DNA of 64,000 nt. Source: Whitmania pigra (lineage: Eukaryota > Annelida > Clitellata > Hirudinida > Haemopidae). The position numbers and the translations under genes were made by a program. The DNA lies in NCBI GenBank assembly GCA_021613335.1, contig JAJTWR010000266.1:682001-746000 (forward strand), given 5' to 3'. A model generated the notes under the pieces. The model saw only the letters and a program-made list of their open reading frames with translations, ran no database searches and was not told where the DNA came from. Positions 23,017-35,741 of the stretch are shown one piece after another; the first letter of the stretch is position 1, and every line of letters begins with the position of its first letter.

Positions 23017-26000
23017 TTACAAGCTCGTCGCTTTCTTCACGGCCTCTGCCGGTTCTCCCCTTCCTACCTCCGCCTTTCCGGCTTCGGCAGCATCAGCAAC
23101 GGAGTGGAACTTCTTGGAATTCCTGGCATGATCCACCAAGAGTTCACAGGGTTTGAATCTCGATCCGTAGACCTCTTCAAGTCTTTTCAAATTGTCGACC
23201 AACTTGTCGGCTCCATAGATGTCCGCGAATCTGAACGGACCTGAGGAGGCGGAGGAATCCAAATCGTCAACGACGACGATGATGACGATTATTAATTACC
23301 CATTTAATAATCAACAAATACACGATGCTTCGTAATGTCTTCATTATTTACTTCATTAATTCATGAAAAATAAAGCTTAATTAACAAATTAAAATAATTA
23401 AACTTTTTTCTTTGTAACTGAAGAGGTTCAAATTCGCGATGAAACAAAAATGATAATATTTTTTAATGCCGAATCAAAGAGAGAACTTGTCACCTCTTTA
23501 AATAAAAATCAAATCTACGAACCTCCGAGAAAGGGCGGGAATCCCAGGCCAAACACGGCACCAATGTCTCCTTCCAGCTGTCAATGATGATGATGACGAT
23601 GATTTTGACGAAAATTAATTTCCATGCATCACATATTATAATAACGATTATAATTGTCCACTACATATTATAATGATAATTACTATTTTCCATTAATTGC
23701 CTATTAATTATAATAGAACTATACGTAACTAATATATCATCACTAATTGAATTAATTAAACCATTAAAACAAGTTTTCAAACAAGTGCACTCACAGGACT
23801 GGCGAGCACTCCTTCCTGGAGACACATGATGCACTGGTTGGTGAACCTGCCCAGTATCCTCATCCTTATGTCCTCAAATGTCAACCTGTCGTCGTCGTTG
23901 TCGTCATGGTGATTACGATATTGACGGTGATGTAGACGCTGATGACTACGACGACGATGCAAGTAGCGTAGGAGATGACGACAGTGATGGTGATGATAGA
24001 TAATGACAGTCATGATGATGTTGATGACGACGATGACAATGATGGTAGATAATGACAGTCATGATGATATTGATGACGATGACCACGACTGCTTACGCCA
24101 GTTTTGGCTCCTTGAGGTGGGGCTTGAGAATTTCAAGGAAGCCAAGGTTGACATTTCTGTCCTTTGAGTTTCCTTCGTACAAAAAGATGCCACGACCCGA
24201 TTTCCTTCCTGTGACAAAAGGCCACCATCACTGTCATCATCATAATCATCATAATCATCATCATCGTCATCATCATCATCATCATCATCACCATCATCAC
24301 CAACCTAGGTAACCCCTAGCAACCATGTCATCAAAAATCGCTCCGTCCCCGGGCCTGATTCCGATCTTGTCCCCCAAAACATCAGACAGGTACTTGTTGA
24401 TGTGGGCGGAAACGTCGACCCCCACCTCGTCCAATAGGGTGGCCGATCCGACCGGGAAGCCCATGAGAGTGGTTTTCTTGTCGAGGTCTTTCGGGTCCAT
24501 GCCCTCCTGTAGTGAAGAAGGTTAAACAAACTAAAGTGATGATGACGATAATAATAATAGTTATTAATATTATTAATTAATTATTAATATTATCATAACG
24601 AGCACTCACCAAGAGCAGTTCAAACACCTCAGCTGCCAGGGCAGAGATGCACCTCGTGGTGTAAAACCCTGGTGAGTCCTTTACCACGATGACCATCTTA
24701 CCCTGCTTCAGTCCGACATCAACTGCAGAGGCTGGTTAGAAAATTAATTAATTAATTATTAAGATTATGTATGCATGATTTTTTTTGTGTTAATAAATCT
24801 CTCTAAAAAAAAAAATTATGTATCAGCAATTACGTAACGGTGTTGTGATGTCGACACCTGATTACAATATTTATTTCCAGGAAACTCCAACGTAATTGTA
24901 ATGACGACGATAACAATAATTAACATAAAAGATGACAGAGAATCAAATAAATTATGTTAATTAGAGAAACCAACCAATGGTGTCGTTCGAAGTTTTGTCG
25001 TAGGTGACTATCTCCAGCAGCATCATCTTGTCGACAGGTGAGAAGTAGTGCATTCCTATCACCTGTAATTAATTTATGATGATGATGATGATGTTGATTT
25101 TCTACGTGAATAACAAAAAATGATTTTCTTGGATATCATAAAAGCCATCATCAGCATCTTCATCACATATGTCAAAATCATCATCATTATTATTATTATC
25201 ATCACACCATCATCGTCGCAATCATCATCATCATCATCATCATCGTCGTCGTAATCATCATCATCATCATCACAATGTCATCATCATCATCATCGGGGCT
25301 ATTAATTAATCTACTCACCTTGTCAGGCCTCTTGCTCGCCTCAGCGATCTTCGCTATGGAAATTGCCGAAGTGTTCGTTGCGACAACGCAATGATTTGGA
25401 ACGTGCTTGAAATCGGAATCGGACAACTCGGGTAAATAATTCGTGAATTGTAAAGAATGAAGCAGACGTAATATTTTATCGTTCGTTCGCACGCGACCTC
25501 GAAAACTTTCTCCGGCTCGTCGCAAGCTTTTCCACGCAAAAAAAAAGAAAGAAAAAAATAAAACAAAACAAAGCACGTAGTCGTAGCTCTCGACGAACAG
25601 GTGCCCTCCGTCTCACCTGTTCGATCTGTCGGATCACGTCGTGCTTGACACCGATGTCCTCGAACACTGCCTCGATCACCATGTCGACGTCCTTGAACTC
25701 GTCGTAGGTCAAGGTCGGGATGAGGCTCGAGTAGATCTTGTCGCTTTCAGCCCTACGAGGAAACAATGGTTCAAGTTCAAAGTTCAGGGTTCAAGGTTCA
25801 AGATCAAAAAGATCAAAGTTCAAAACCAATGGGTTGATTAACAAATTGGCTGTGGCGTTTAAAACTGATGCACGAAGCAGAAAGGCAGCAGTTCTGGGCA
25901 TTAAATTATAATAAATAACATAAATAAATAAACAACAACAACAGAAGAAGATTATAATGACATAATTTATTTTTATTAATTAACTCATTTTAATTTCAAA

Positions 26001-27369
26001 CATTTTGGTTCAAATTTAACTTCAATAAACAACAACAACAACAACGACAACAACTGCACTGCACGACAAGAATTGTCTGCACCCACTTGGTCAGTTTTCT
26101 CTTCTTGACCTTGTCGGCCAAGCCCTTCTCGACCTGTTGCTGACCTCTGGCGAGTCCTTCCAAGGTCACGTCCTTGAGGACAGTGTTCAGATTCTTGTCA
26201 ATGCTCACCTGTGCCACACCTGCACCCATAAGGCCTGCCCCTAAGATGCCTAGCCTTCTGCAACGACGATTTTGAAACAATGGTTAAAGGCAAAGTGAAG
26301 TTCTTGCGGATGTGTGAGGTTAATGTTGGACAATAATAATAATAATTATAGTTAAATAATAATAATTTGTTAAATTAATAAGTAATCTCCAATTAATAAG
26401 CGTTAATCTCGTCAATAATCTTTCATTAATCTCACAAGTTATTATTAATCCTAACAATTATCCTGCTGACCAAGCAAAGCACAAACTCGCATTAACAATA
26501 ATTATTCAAATTAATTGATTCATTACTTAATTAATTTATTTATTTGATGAACCAAGATCATATGTCATCAAGCTCCACCCACTTGACGGGCACTTGGGGA
26601 ACTCCGAACCTGTTCTTCTTACAGGCTGTCATTCCATCGAACAGACCAATCAGACCCTTGGATTCGGTGGTGGACCCCAACTCCCCGAATGCCTACGATG
26701 TGATTGGTCAGAGATGAAATGAAAATAATGATGGCCTAATCAGTATGGTCTACATGAAATAATTTGTTAATAGAATGTGTATATGTATGCTTGTGTGTGT
26801 CAGAGAGATAAACTAATCATTTAATCTCTTTCAAACAATGATAACGATGCAATATGCAAATTAGGTCATATGTGTTTATATCATTTTTACTACAATGACC
26901 TTACCCTGGCCTCCAATCGATAACCAATTGATTTGCCCTGCTCCAAACTCTTTCTCACAACCTTTGCAAATTAAATGTATTAATGCATTATTAGTACTAG
27001 AATATTAATTAGAATATTATCCAATCACCAGCCATCCAATAAAAATGAACATGAATATTAACTACAATATGCATTGATGACAATGTGGCAGTGCATGCCT
27101 AAGTTGAAATATTGTTATCATCATCATCATCATCATCACCTCAATGATCTTAAGTGGGGCAGGGTAAACCCCCTTGGTGGCTTTCATGACCTTGTCTGTG
27201 ACCTTGTTGAAGAACAAATCACGACCTCTCTCGTATTTCAGGACGTAATTTGTAATACCTGAAAAGGTTAGGATGATGATGATAATGATGACAATGATGC
27301 CGGTAAAGTTTTACATCATCACCATGATCCTCATCATCATCATCGTCGTCGTCGTCGTCGTCGTCATCG

Positions 27370-27400
<31 letters not shown>

Positions 27401-27410
27401 CATCACCACC

Positions 27411-27479
<69 letters not shown>

Positions 27480-30354
27480 GTCGTCGTCGTCATCATCATC
27501 ATCACCCCAAGAAGGTAGATCACCTTCAATAAGACCCTTCTTCCTCGGCATTCTCTTCAACTTCCCTGAAGCGAGGTTCCTGCCAAAAATCGATCGATAC
27601 AATCGCATCATCGCAAGCATCACCATCATTGAGTCAATGTAAGAGTCAATAGCATCACCGAACCGAACCTGACGACCTGTCGACAATTCTCACCTGGCCG
27701 TTTCTATGGCAATCTTTTCCAGGTAGAGCAAGGTGCCCTCGTCAGGGTCATGCAGGCCTGGTCCTGTGAAACAGAATCAGAACATCATAACTGCCACTTT
27801 GCCGTGATATCGCATCCTGCCTTAATATCATATTACCAAAAGGCAAAAAAAATGCTGTATTTTGCCAGTTTTTTTTTATAAGTCTACATGAGATCCTTAC
27901 AATGTTTATCATCATCATCATCATCATCAATATTATCACCACCACTACCCTAATCACCATCGTGACCATCATCATCATCACCAACCTAGAGGATCAACCA
28001 CCAGATCCACCAGACCCAACCTCTTTGCTTTATTTACGTCAACACTCTTTCCCGTCAGCATCAAGTCGAGAGCCTGATCCAAAGGTATCTGGAGGAGTGA
28101 GTGAGTGAGTGAGTGAGTGAGTGAGTGAGTGAGTGAGTGAGTGAGTGAGTGAGTGAGTGAGTGAGTGAGTGAGTGAGTGAGTGATGAGTGAGTGAGTGAG
28201 TGAGTGAGTGAGTGAGTGAGTGAGTGAATGAGTGAGTGAGTGAATGAGTGAGTGAGTGCAAGTGACTCACGAGATCAACCAGTCTCTGTGTTCCCCCAGC
28301 TCCTGGCAAAAGTCCCAGTTGAACCTCTGGCAACCCCAAAAGAGTCTTCTTTGTGGCAGCGGCCACTCGGTAATGAGTCGCCATAGCGATCTGGAGACAG
28401 CATCAATGTTATAGTGCCATTATTAATGTTAATATTATCATTATTATTATTCTAGTGATATTATTTAAATCAAACAACAATAATTAGTAATAAACATTTT
28501 TTAGCAGCTAATTCGTAACAGCTACTGTTATTAATCTGTTGATCGCCATTCATGGTCACTCAGCTGGTAATTGTTTTGAATATTCGTTATAGTTAACGAA
28601 ACATCAGCCTCGTTGATATTATAAAAAAAATGTCACAAATAATAACCAACAGCTACCTCTAAGCTATTCCTTATTAATTATTAAAATATTGCATTATATA
28701 GAACAGAAACTAAAAACTGTCATGACCACTTGATATTCACATCCAAGGCACACTATTGTGCTTAACTCTCTTAATTAAGGATATAAGAATATTCATGAGA
28801 CCAATCCACCAATCAAAACTAATTATTCGTGACCTCCAGACCACCTCCCAGGCATGACCCCATGATGGCAGATACCACCGGTTTGGGGCTCTTTTCCACC
28901 TGGTCCAAGATCTTCTGTCCTTCTCTGCTCAGTCTTTCCATCTCTTCTGGGGACTTGCAAGCCTTCAACATGCTATTGGAAAGTCAGGAGTAACATTTAA
29001 ATGATTACATTTACATTATTTACCATTTACATGTTTACATTCACACGAATGAGTTAGTCCTAATTACAAAATTATACTTACATTTAAAGGATTACATTCA
29101 CATGATTATATCTACAAGGATTTTGTTAACTGCCTTAAATATCTAAAACCTCAGATAATTTAGAGTATGACCATTAGAATCTCACCTGCAACATCGTCAT
29201 CAATATCACCACCATCAATATCATCATCATCATCATCATCATCGCCGTCAACAGCTCAGACACGATCATTGTTATCATCATCACCACTCACTTGATTTCG
29301 GCACCAGCAATGAAACAGCCGGGCTTGGCCGACCTTAGCACGATGGCCTTGACATCTGGGTCAGCCTGGAATGACCTCAGCATCTCAGAGAACTCGTAGA
29401 AGTTCTTTTGGTTGAGATAGTTCACCTGGATGATGATGATGATGATGATGATGACGATGACGACGACGATGGCGATGACAACGATGATACTGATGTTGAT
29501 GATGCTATGGAGGTGATGACGAAGTGGAATATGACAACGATGATGGAGATGGACACAGCAATGTTGATGATGCTGGTGTTGATAATGATGATGACGATGA
29601 TGGTGGTGAAGATGACTACTATGTTGATGTCGGGGAGCAACTCGTCCACCTTTCCAGGAGTGTCAAGGACGATGACTCCAACTTCATTTTGCACAGAACT
29701 CGTCAAATACTTGAATGCTGCGAAGATCCAATTAGGTTATTATGAATTAAATTGTGAATTAATTAATTGTATTGGAAATATTAAATTAATGATTTGTAAT
29801 TTGAATAATTATTAGAATTACTACAAAATAAAATCTTGTATTATTGTGCTGGTGTTTAACAAAAATTGAAAATTTTTATTAATTAAACAATAAAAACGCA
29901 ATACCTGACACTGATGAATTCAACGACATGAGTCTTGATTTATGACTGAAAAGTGCTGAACAAATTCAAAAAATATGATTTTATTCATTAATAATAATGT
30001 ATCTATTCATAGTAATATGTTTTTTTGTGTTTAATTTGTTTCAACTTACATTTTACATATTTAAAGTTGTCTAGCAATTTCGCAGACTAAAATAAACGGA
30101 ATCATAAAGCATATCTGATCTTGCATATCAATTATCAAGAGATGTTATTCTCAGCAGACAAAAAATATCAAATAATATGGTGTACAGGTTTATACAAAGA
30201 TTAGGTACAAGTTCTGATAAGCTTAAGCGTTATAAAATCTACAAAAACGTCAGAACTCACCTTGCCCGGTGTAAATAATTTGGAAAACATTATTTTTACC
30301 AAAATTCTGCAACCGTGAAAGTTTCGATCCCACAGCCAGAATCTGGGACGCCAT
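23017..30354 (-). CDS. HADHA: mitochondrial trifunctional enzyme subunit alpha (HADHA), complete, 22 exons
   Basis: Exons in gene order: 30261-30354, 29905-29955, 29650-29717, 29292-29425, 28834-28972, 28271-28390, 27986-28088, 27694-27763, 27524-27579, 27140-27258, 26905-26961, 26583-26692, 26087-26257, 25617-25752, 25319-25405, 24975-25062, 24610-24722, 24305-24506, 24097-24208, 23795-23885, 23523-23577, 23017-23240. Phases agree throughout: 2400 nt, 799 residues. The protein binds HADHB and carries out 2-enoyl-CoA hydration and 3-hydroxyacyl-CoA dehydrogenation of long-chain fatty acids in mitochondria. The first 55 or so residues lack acidic residues, fitting a targeting peptide. The crotonase domain has [14 protein letters not shown] and [10 protein letters not shown] with both catalytic glutamates. 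The dehydrogenase has [11 protein letters not shown] for NAD and catalytic His in [11 protein letters not shown]. The C-terminal fold has CLQEG and [10 protein letters not shown]. The C-terminus extends about 26 residues past the human end and is Ala/Glu-rich. Confidence 0.97.
27262..27515. repeat. ATC/GAT triplet array in HADHA intron 9
   Basis: Nearly the whole 265-bp intron is a CAT/ATC array broken by CGT and CAC triplets. On the gene strand it stays open in the frame of exon 9 and would read mostly aspartate (with some Gly) if retained. Intron length is 1 modulo 3, so retention also shifts exon 10 out of frame, ending at a stop a dozen codons in. Similar ATC/GAT runs lie in at least seven other HADHA introns (for example 24226-24300, 25076-25092, 25203-25292, 27118-27139, 29221-29243, 29428-29465). 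Confidence 0.9.
28094..28258. repeat. (GTGA)n tetranucleotide array in HADHA intron 6
   Basis: About 40 copies of GTGA (TCAC on the gene strand) with a few interruptions (GTGATGAG, GTGAATGA) fill the intron between the exons at 28271-28390 and 27986-28088. It stops a few bases before each splice site. The repeat unit itself resembles a donor (GTGAGT), so cryptic donors abound. Confidence 0.95.
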
Positions 30355-32229
30355 AGCCAATAACAACACTGACGATCCAGTTTTTAAACTTAGAGGTACA
30401 CGACTTCAAATAATAAATCATAATCACCGACAAACGCATAATTTAATATTTTTAAATAAAAAAAATATTTAAACTAAAATTATTGCATATTCCACTAATT
30501 TGCATATTTAGTGCGAAATGTTTCGCCACTTCTCCATGCTTACATTTATTTCTGATACATTCTTGAAATCAAATCTTTTGATTCTATAGAACGTTACTTG
30601 AACATTATGTAATTTGTTAGTTGCGTAACAAGACAATGAGCTTGAATGAAAGTAGTAATTAGAATTATTTAATTAACCCAAAGCAAGCACTCCAAAATGG
30701 TAATGACTTATTATTTCATAAGTGTTTTATGTCCTTGGCACTGCATTAATAGAAACTAGAGATCAAATAGGAATAAAACACCAATAATTTATCACATTGA
30801 CCATTATTCCTTCACCAAAATCCTGCGTTACTTTGGCCCTGTGAAAGGAAGAATTACTGGAGGCGCGCATAAATTATCTTATGGAATATTTTTGAATTTG
30901 ATGTCATCATGACTTTTAAAGTGAACAAGTAAACGATCAGAAGAACTGGAAAAATGTCATCATCAAGTTTATAGCAGAAAAATTTTATGATAAGCGTTTA
31001 AAATTAATCCAAGTAAAGTTAAAACTATTGAATATGCCAGAAGATCAAATAATCTGCGGTTCTGGCTGACATCTTAATGGCGTCCTCTAGAATTACCGGA
31101 GTCATTACCATTCGTAACGAGATCTAGAATCAGTTTTGCCAGTCGCAAAAATTTCGCATTTGAGTGATTGACTTTTCTCAATTTAATTTATTTATTTGAT
31201 TAAAGTCCGTTTCACACTAAGACTATTTGGACTTATTGACATTTTTGAAAATTTTGGCCATTCTTCATTTGCTCAGCATAATTACTTCTGGCCATTTATG
31301 ATTGTGTTTAACTAGACAAGTGATAGCAGCCAGTTAACGAGTTTGTCTCGTGTCTATTGTTTCATTATTCTTTCGCAGTTAATATGAGGTAATATTTACA
31401 ATGTCTTTAGAAACAATAAATGACAAGCCGTACGCTGAAGCAAGTCAAAACACGACAAAATGGCGTAATAAAATGTAAATTAGAAAACTCAAGAATTGGA
31501 CGTGGAAAGTTGTTAGAAATCAGGTCTTAAAGGCCTCTATTAAGGCCGAGTTTATTGGAAAGAAACTTATTTTTATGTTTCGAACTACTCAAAGAATCTT
31601 CAGAACCAGTCAGTTTTAAAATGCCACTAAGGCATCGCAATTTGAACATCAATGATCTTGCTGGTGTGAGACCAACAGTGGAGTTATTCTTACAAAATAT
31701 TTTATTTCGGTTATGCAATTAGGCAAAAAGACATTCGTAGAGAAATTGGCCGTTACGTAAAAACGTTCGCAGCACCGATAAAATGTTTGAACTCCAGGTC
31801 ATGTTGTTAGCAACAATTTAAATACGAAATCCAAAACGCATTGTAAACTATTAAATCAATTCTAATTATGTTTATAGAATATTTAATTTTAGATAGTGAA
31901 GAGTATTTTTACAAGTAATTAAAAACTTTAAGAATAGTCAATTAATTAAATAATTTCAAATTCTACGACCGAATATGTAATCCTCCATCTAGCGCGTGTT
32001 AAATGGACCTTTAAAGGTCCAGGCTCTGGAGATGGCCTTCAAAGACTTAGTTTCTGAGATTTCCAACAAATGACATAAACTTTCAATTAATCAAGTAATT
32101 TTCTGCAACGAAACTCGTCTGAAAATTACACAACATTTTAACGAACGTGTGAAGTCTTGACGGTTGTTTGGAACGCATTCAGCTGTCGCTAGAGCTGATC
32201 TAGAGGCTAGTGGGCGTGGCTTGGACGGC
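30355..32229. other. divergent intergenic region, HADHA / Cdc25 first exon
   Basis: About 1.9 kb, AT-rich, no coding signal. An inverted CCAAT box (GCCAATAAC, 30356-30364) abuts the HADHA start codon. A perfect 16-bp palindrome GGACCTTTAAAGGTCC lies at 32005-32020. HADHB, the head-to-head partner of HADHA in vertebrates, is not here. Confidence 0.6.
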
Positions 32230-32387
32230 TAAGAGCGGGTATTTAAATAATTTTAAACACATTTCGGAGCACGATTTAATTTCATCTTTCGGACGGGAAA
32301 CCGATTTCGTCGTGTCTCTACGTGCGTGAGATTCGGAAGTTTTGTTCAACCTTTTGAAAAGATACGCGAAGGAAAAAGCAGAAGAAA
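32212..32387 (+). promoter_or_regulatory. distal Cdc25 promoter and 5'UTR (candidate)
   Basis: A GC/CACCC box (GGGCGTGGC, 32212-32220) is followed by a TATA-like TATTTAAATA (32240-32249). Transcription would begin near 32270, leaving a leader of about 115 nt before the ATG at 32388. The local rise in G+C compared with flanking DNA supports a promoter. TTTGAA at about 32354 resembles a cell-cycle CHR element but falls inside the leader. Confidence 0.5.
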
Positions 32388-32464
32388 ATGTCCGAAGAAA
32401 TGTTTAGCGTGTTCTCGCCTATGACCCAGCTAGCCAGCAACATGTCCAAAATGCACACGAAAAG
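32388..32464 (+). CDS. candidate first coding exon of Cdc25
   Basis: ATG after GAAGAAA, then 25 codons and two bases to donor AAAAG|GTGAAT. The peptide contains FSPMTQLASNMSKM. This matches the (S/T)PVTxLxxxM motif near the N-terminus of Cdc25 proteins (for example SPVTTLTQTMHDL in human CDC25B). It ends in phase 2 and joins in frame to 47860-47886, or directly to 52061-52118. The distance to the catalytic exons (20 kb) is large beside the other introns here, so linkage is inference. Alternatively it could be the start of a short unrelated gene. Confidence 0.55.
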
Positions 32465-33548
32465 GTGAATTAGATGCTTTAATTCATGAGATGAATTCAA
32501 TTTGTTTCTTTCTGTGGTGAATTTTAGAATGTCTTATCTCAATCTGATGCTTGAGACCAGGGCAGTGTGCCAATTGCACTCTTAAAAACCAGTACTGAAA
32601 TCATGTGCTACTGGTGAATTGTACATTTTAACAAGACTTAATCATTTTGCAGCATGTTAACAATGCATTAGCTAGCATTTGTACCTGCATTTGATGTTTG
32701 TTATTGCCAATGCACAAGACAACTGCATTAGTTTTTCCAGCCATGAATTCTTTCACATTGGATCAAAAACATTTGAGAGCAATTTTGCTCAGAACTGCCA
32801 TGTAATTTATCTTGTAAATAACTTTCCTAGAGCTCATTATTTCTGAATAAGTAAAGATTCTCATTTCAAGTTTAAAAAGTCAATGTTGCCATGGAATTAA
32901 GAATATTTGTCTGTCTTGGTGTGTCTAAATTGTGAGAGATTCCAAGATTTTCAAGTCTCATGATGAATCAGTTCTTTTTTGAGCAGTACATTTCCAGCAT
33001 ATGCTTTAATTATGACTAAAATATATTTTTATATGTACTTATTATGCCATACCTATTGCACTAGCCAGCTGTCAAGGTTACAATGATGTCATTGATCTCA
33101 TGCTAATAGTGGTTGATGATTGTAGTAATGATGACTGGGATCATAAGTCAAAAGTTAACTTAGATTAAGTTTAATAGGTCATTTGTTTTGTTTATGAATT
33201 TAACTTTTATAATTATTTAATTTATTAGTTCAGCATCACATGAATGATGTAAATAGACCACCATCAATATTATTGCTAATAATAACAGTTAATAACAGTT
33301 GCATAACAACAATAATATTAATATTAATACTAATAATGATAATATTATTTATTGTTGCCTTCAATGTCAGGCAATTATGATGTTGACTTGTATGATGAAT
33401 TTGCATCTTGGCAAACTTCATATTGCGATTGACATATCACAAAGATGCTGTTGCTGATGCTGCTGTTGCTGATTATGATAATGATAATGATGATGATGAT
33501 GATGGAGTGAATGAATGGTATTGACTGACAAAGAAATGAAGGCAATGG

Positions 33549-33582
<34 letters not shown>

Positions 33583-35652
33583 TCAGGAATGGTGGTGATG
33601 GTAACAATGATGAGCTGACATGAGTTGTAATTCTCGGGTCAATCAACCTTGGTTTGTTGACGCCGCGTTTGCAAATTGCCAATTCGAACGTCATCGCCTC
33701 AATCGTGCATGAATTCATGCATGCATGCACCGGTGAAAGAATGAACGAATGAATGAATGATCAAACAAATGAATGAATGAATGAATGAGTAAATGAACAT
33801 TCGAACGAGCAGTAAAGGAATAAACTAATGCTAATAAGTGCAGACTGCTATCTCTAATTATGAAGATACTGCTGCATCTAACCCGAAAGCTACGAACCCA
33901 GCCCTAGCTCCTAGCAACATTGACCCCTTTGAATATGGAAGACGTGATATTAATAATTAGTTAGCTTCATCATTGACATTGATTATTATAATATTTTATG
34001 CTAATCGAGTACCGAATAACCAGTTAATAGCTGTGCGATTAATTATTATATTAGTATGATATGATATGTAAATATTTTGTGTTCCCGTGCAACCCTGCTT
34101 AGCGGCTTTCCGAATGATGATGATGACGATGATGATGATGGTGGTGGCGGAGATGTTGATGATGATACAAGCTTGGTATTGATCGCTTTACATTTTACGT
34201 AACTGACCGCTTAATAGCTCTGTAATAAAATGTCCTATTTCCTTAAGAATAGCAAACTACTTGGAGCATCATTCCCAATTGGAAGAAGTCATATCCACAT
34301 CCATCATCATCACAATCGCAGCATCCGTCGTTATCATCACCATCCACTAAATCATCATCATCATCATCATCATTACAATCATCATCATCAACATCAATAG
34401 GTATTATCATAGTCTCCAGTTGTTTTATTAATGCAAATGTGCATCCCTGCACATCATCGGGGTTTGCCTAACCTCCGGAACTTTGTTGAACAAACAGGAT
34501 GATGATGATGATGGCACTTTATTTGCGATGATGATAATGATGATGATGATGGCTCGTGCGACAATTATAATTATAATGGAGGCAATTAAAATAATTGAAA
34601 TGACAGGAGATTGTTTTGGTCAACATCAAATGTTATTCAAATGTCGCCGTTATTTTCATAAATAAAGAAATTAATTAATTATTAATTAATACTATTGTTA
34701 TAATCAACATCATCATTCTATTTGCATAAAATACAACGCATCGACTGTTAATTATGTCATTACCTATTTAAATCAAAATATTATGAACTGCTAAAAATAA
34801 ATGAATAACATTTATGTAATATATTGGAATTGTTGCTATTATTAATATTAATATTATTAATCAACAATAATAATAATTACGTCATATCAGTTAATAAGCG
34901 AAGTCGTATTATTGTGATCGGTGTTGACATTGACTAGTGATGACAACGATTACGATGATGATGACGATGACGATGGTGATGACGTTGAGCGTGGTTATGA
35001 TAATGATGGTTATGATGACGACGATGGTGATGACGTTGAGCGTGGTTATGATAATGATGATTATGGTGATGACGAGGGTGACACTGACTATGGTGTTAAA
35101 ACTGGCTCAGTTTGTGAATTGTTAACTGAATATTTTTTACCCCTATTAGCATTATTACAGCTACCGATTACGATAATTAATAATAACACAACGTAATTAA
35201 TAATTATTATATTGTTATTGTAGCATACTTTACGTCATTACTCACTCATCAACTCTTAAACATAAATTTAAAATATTCATTTATTCCCAGTTACCAATAG
35301 CAACCGATGTCTTGCATGCATTTAGTGTTGGTTAATGTTGCATGTCAACAGCAACAACAACATCAGCAACAATAATGGTGCACATGCTAGTTATTGAAAC
35401 CCCGTCTCCTTTTAAATTTTTAAACCACGTGGGAAATTCCGGAACAAATTGGTGTCGCTTTCACGTTTGGTTAGATCCGCGTTACGCAATATCCGCAATG
35501 CCCTTGTTATTACCATCTACATATTACATGCTTTGTTGATAAATATTTTGATGATTAAGTCTTGCATGTGTATTGATAATTTGTGATGTTGTGCACATTT
35601 CATTGTCCACATCATCTAGTCATGAAATGGACGTAAATGAACCGCGCACATA

Positions 35653-35657
35653 CTTAC

Positions 35658-35688
<31 letters not shown>

Positions 35689-35741
35689 CATACATACATA
35701 CATACATACATACATACATACATACATACATACATACATAC
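35653..35741. repeat. (CATA)n microsatellite
   Basis: About 22 uninterrupted copies of CATA. The near-perfect array suggests recent expansion and high length variability. Confidence 0.95.

Noticed and set aside
27273..27529. Met, Ile or Val homopolymer frames over ATC arrays
   Set aside because: They are translations of triplet repeats, as are the Leu/Tyr/Ile runs at 38312-38716, 56802-57050, 58828-59079 and the Tyr/Ile run at 61955-62215.
27118..29470. CRISPR-like regular repeats
   Set aside because: The repeats are contiguous triplets or GTGA tetramers without unique spacers, in introns of an animal gene.
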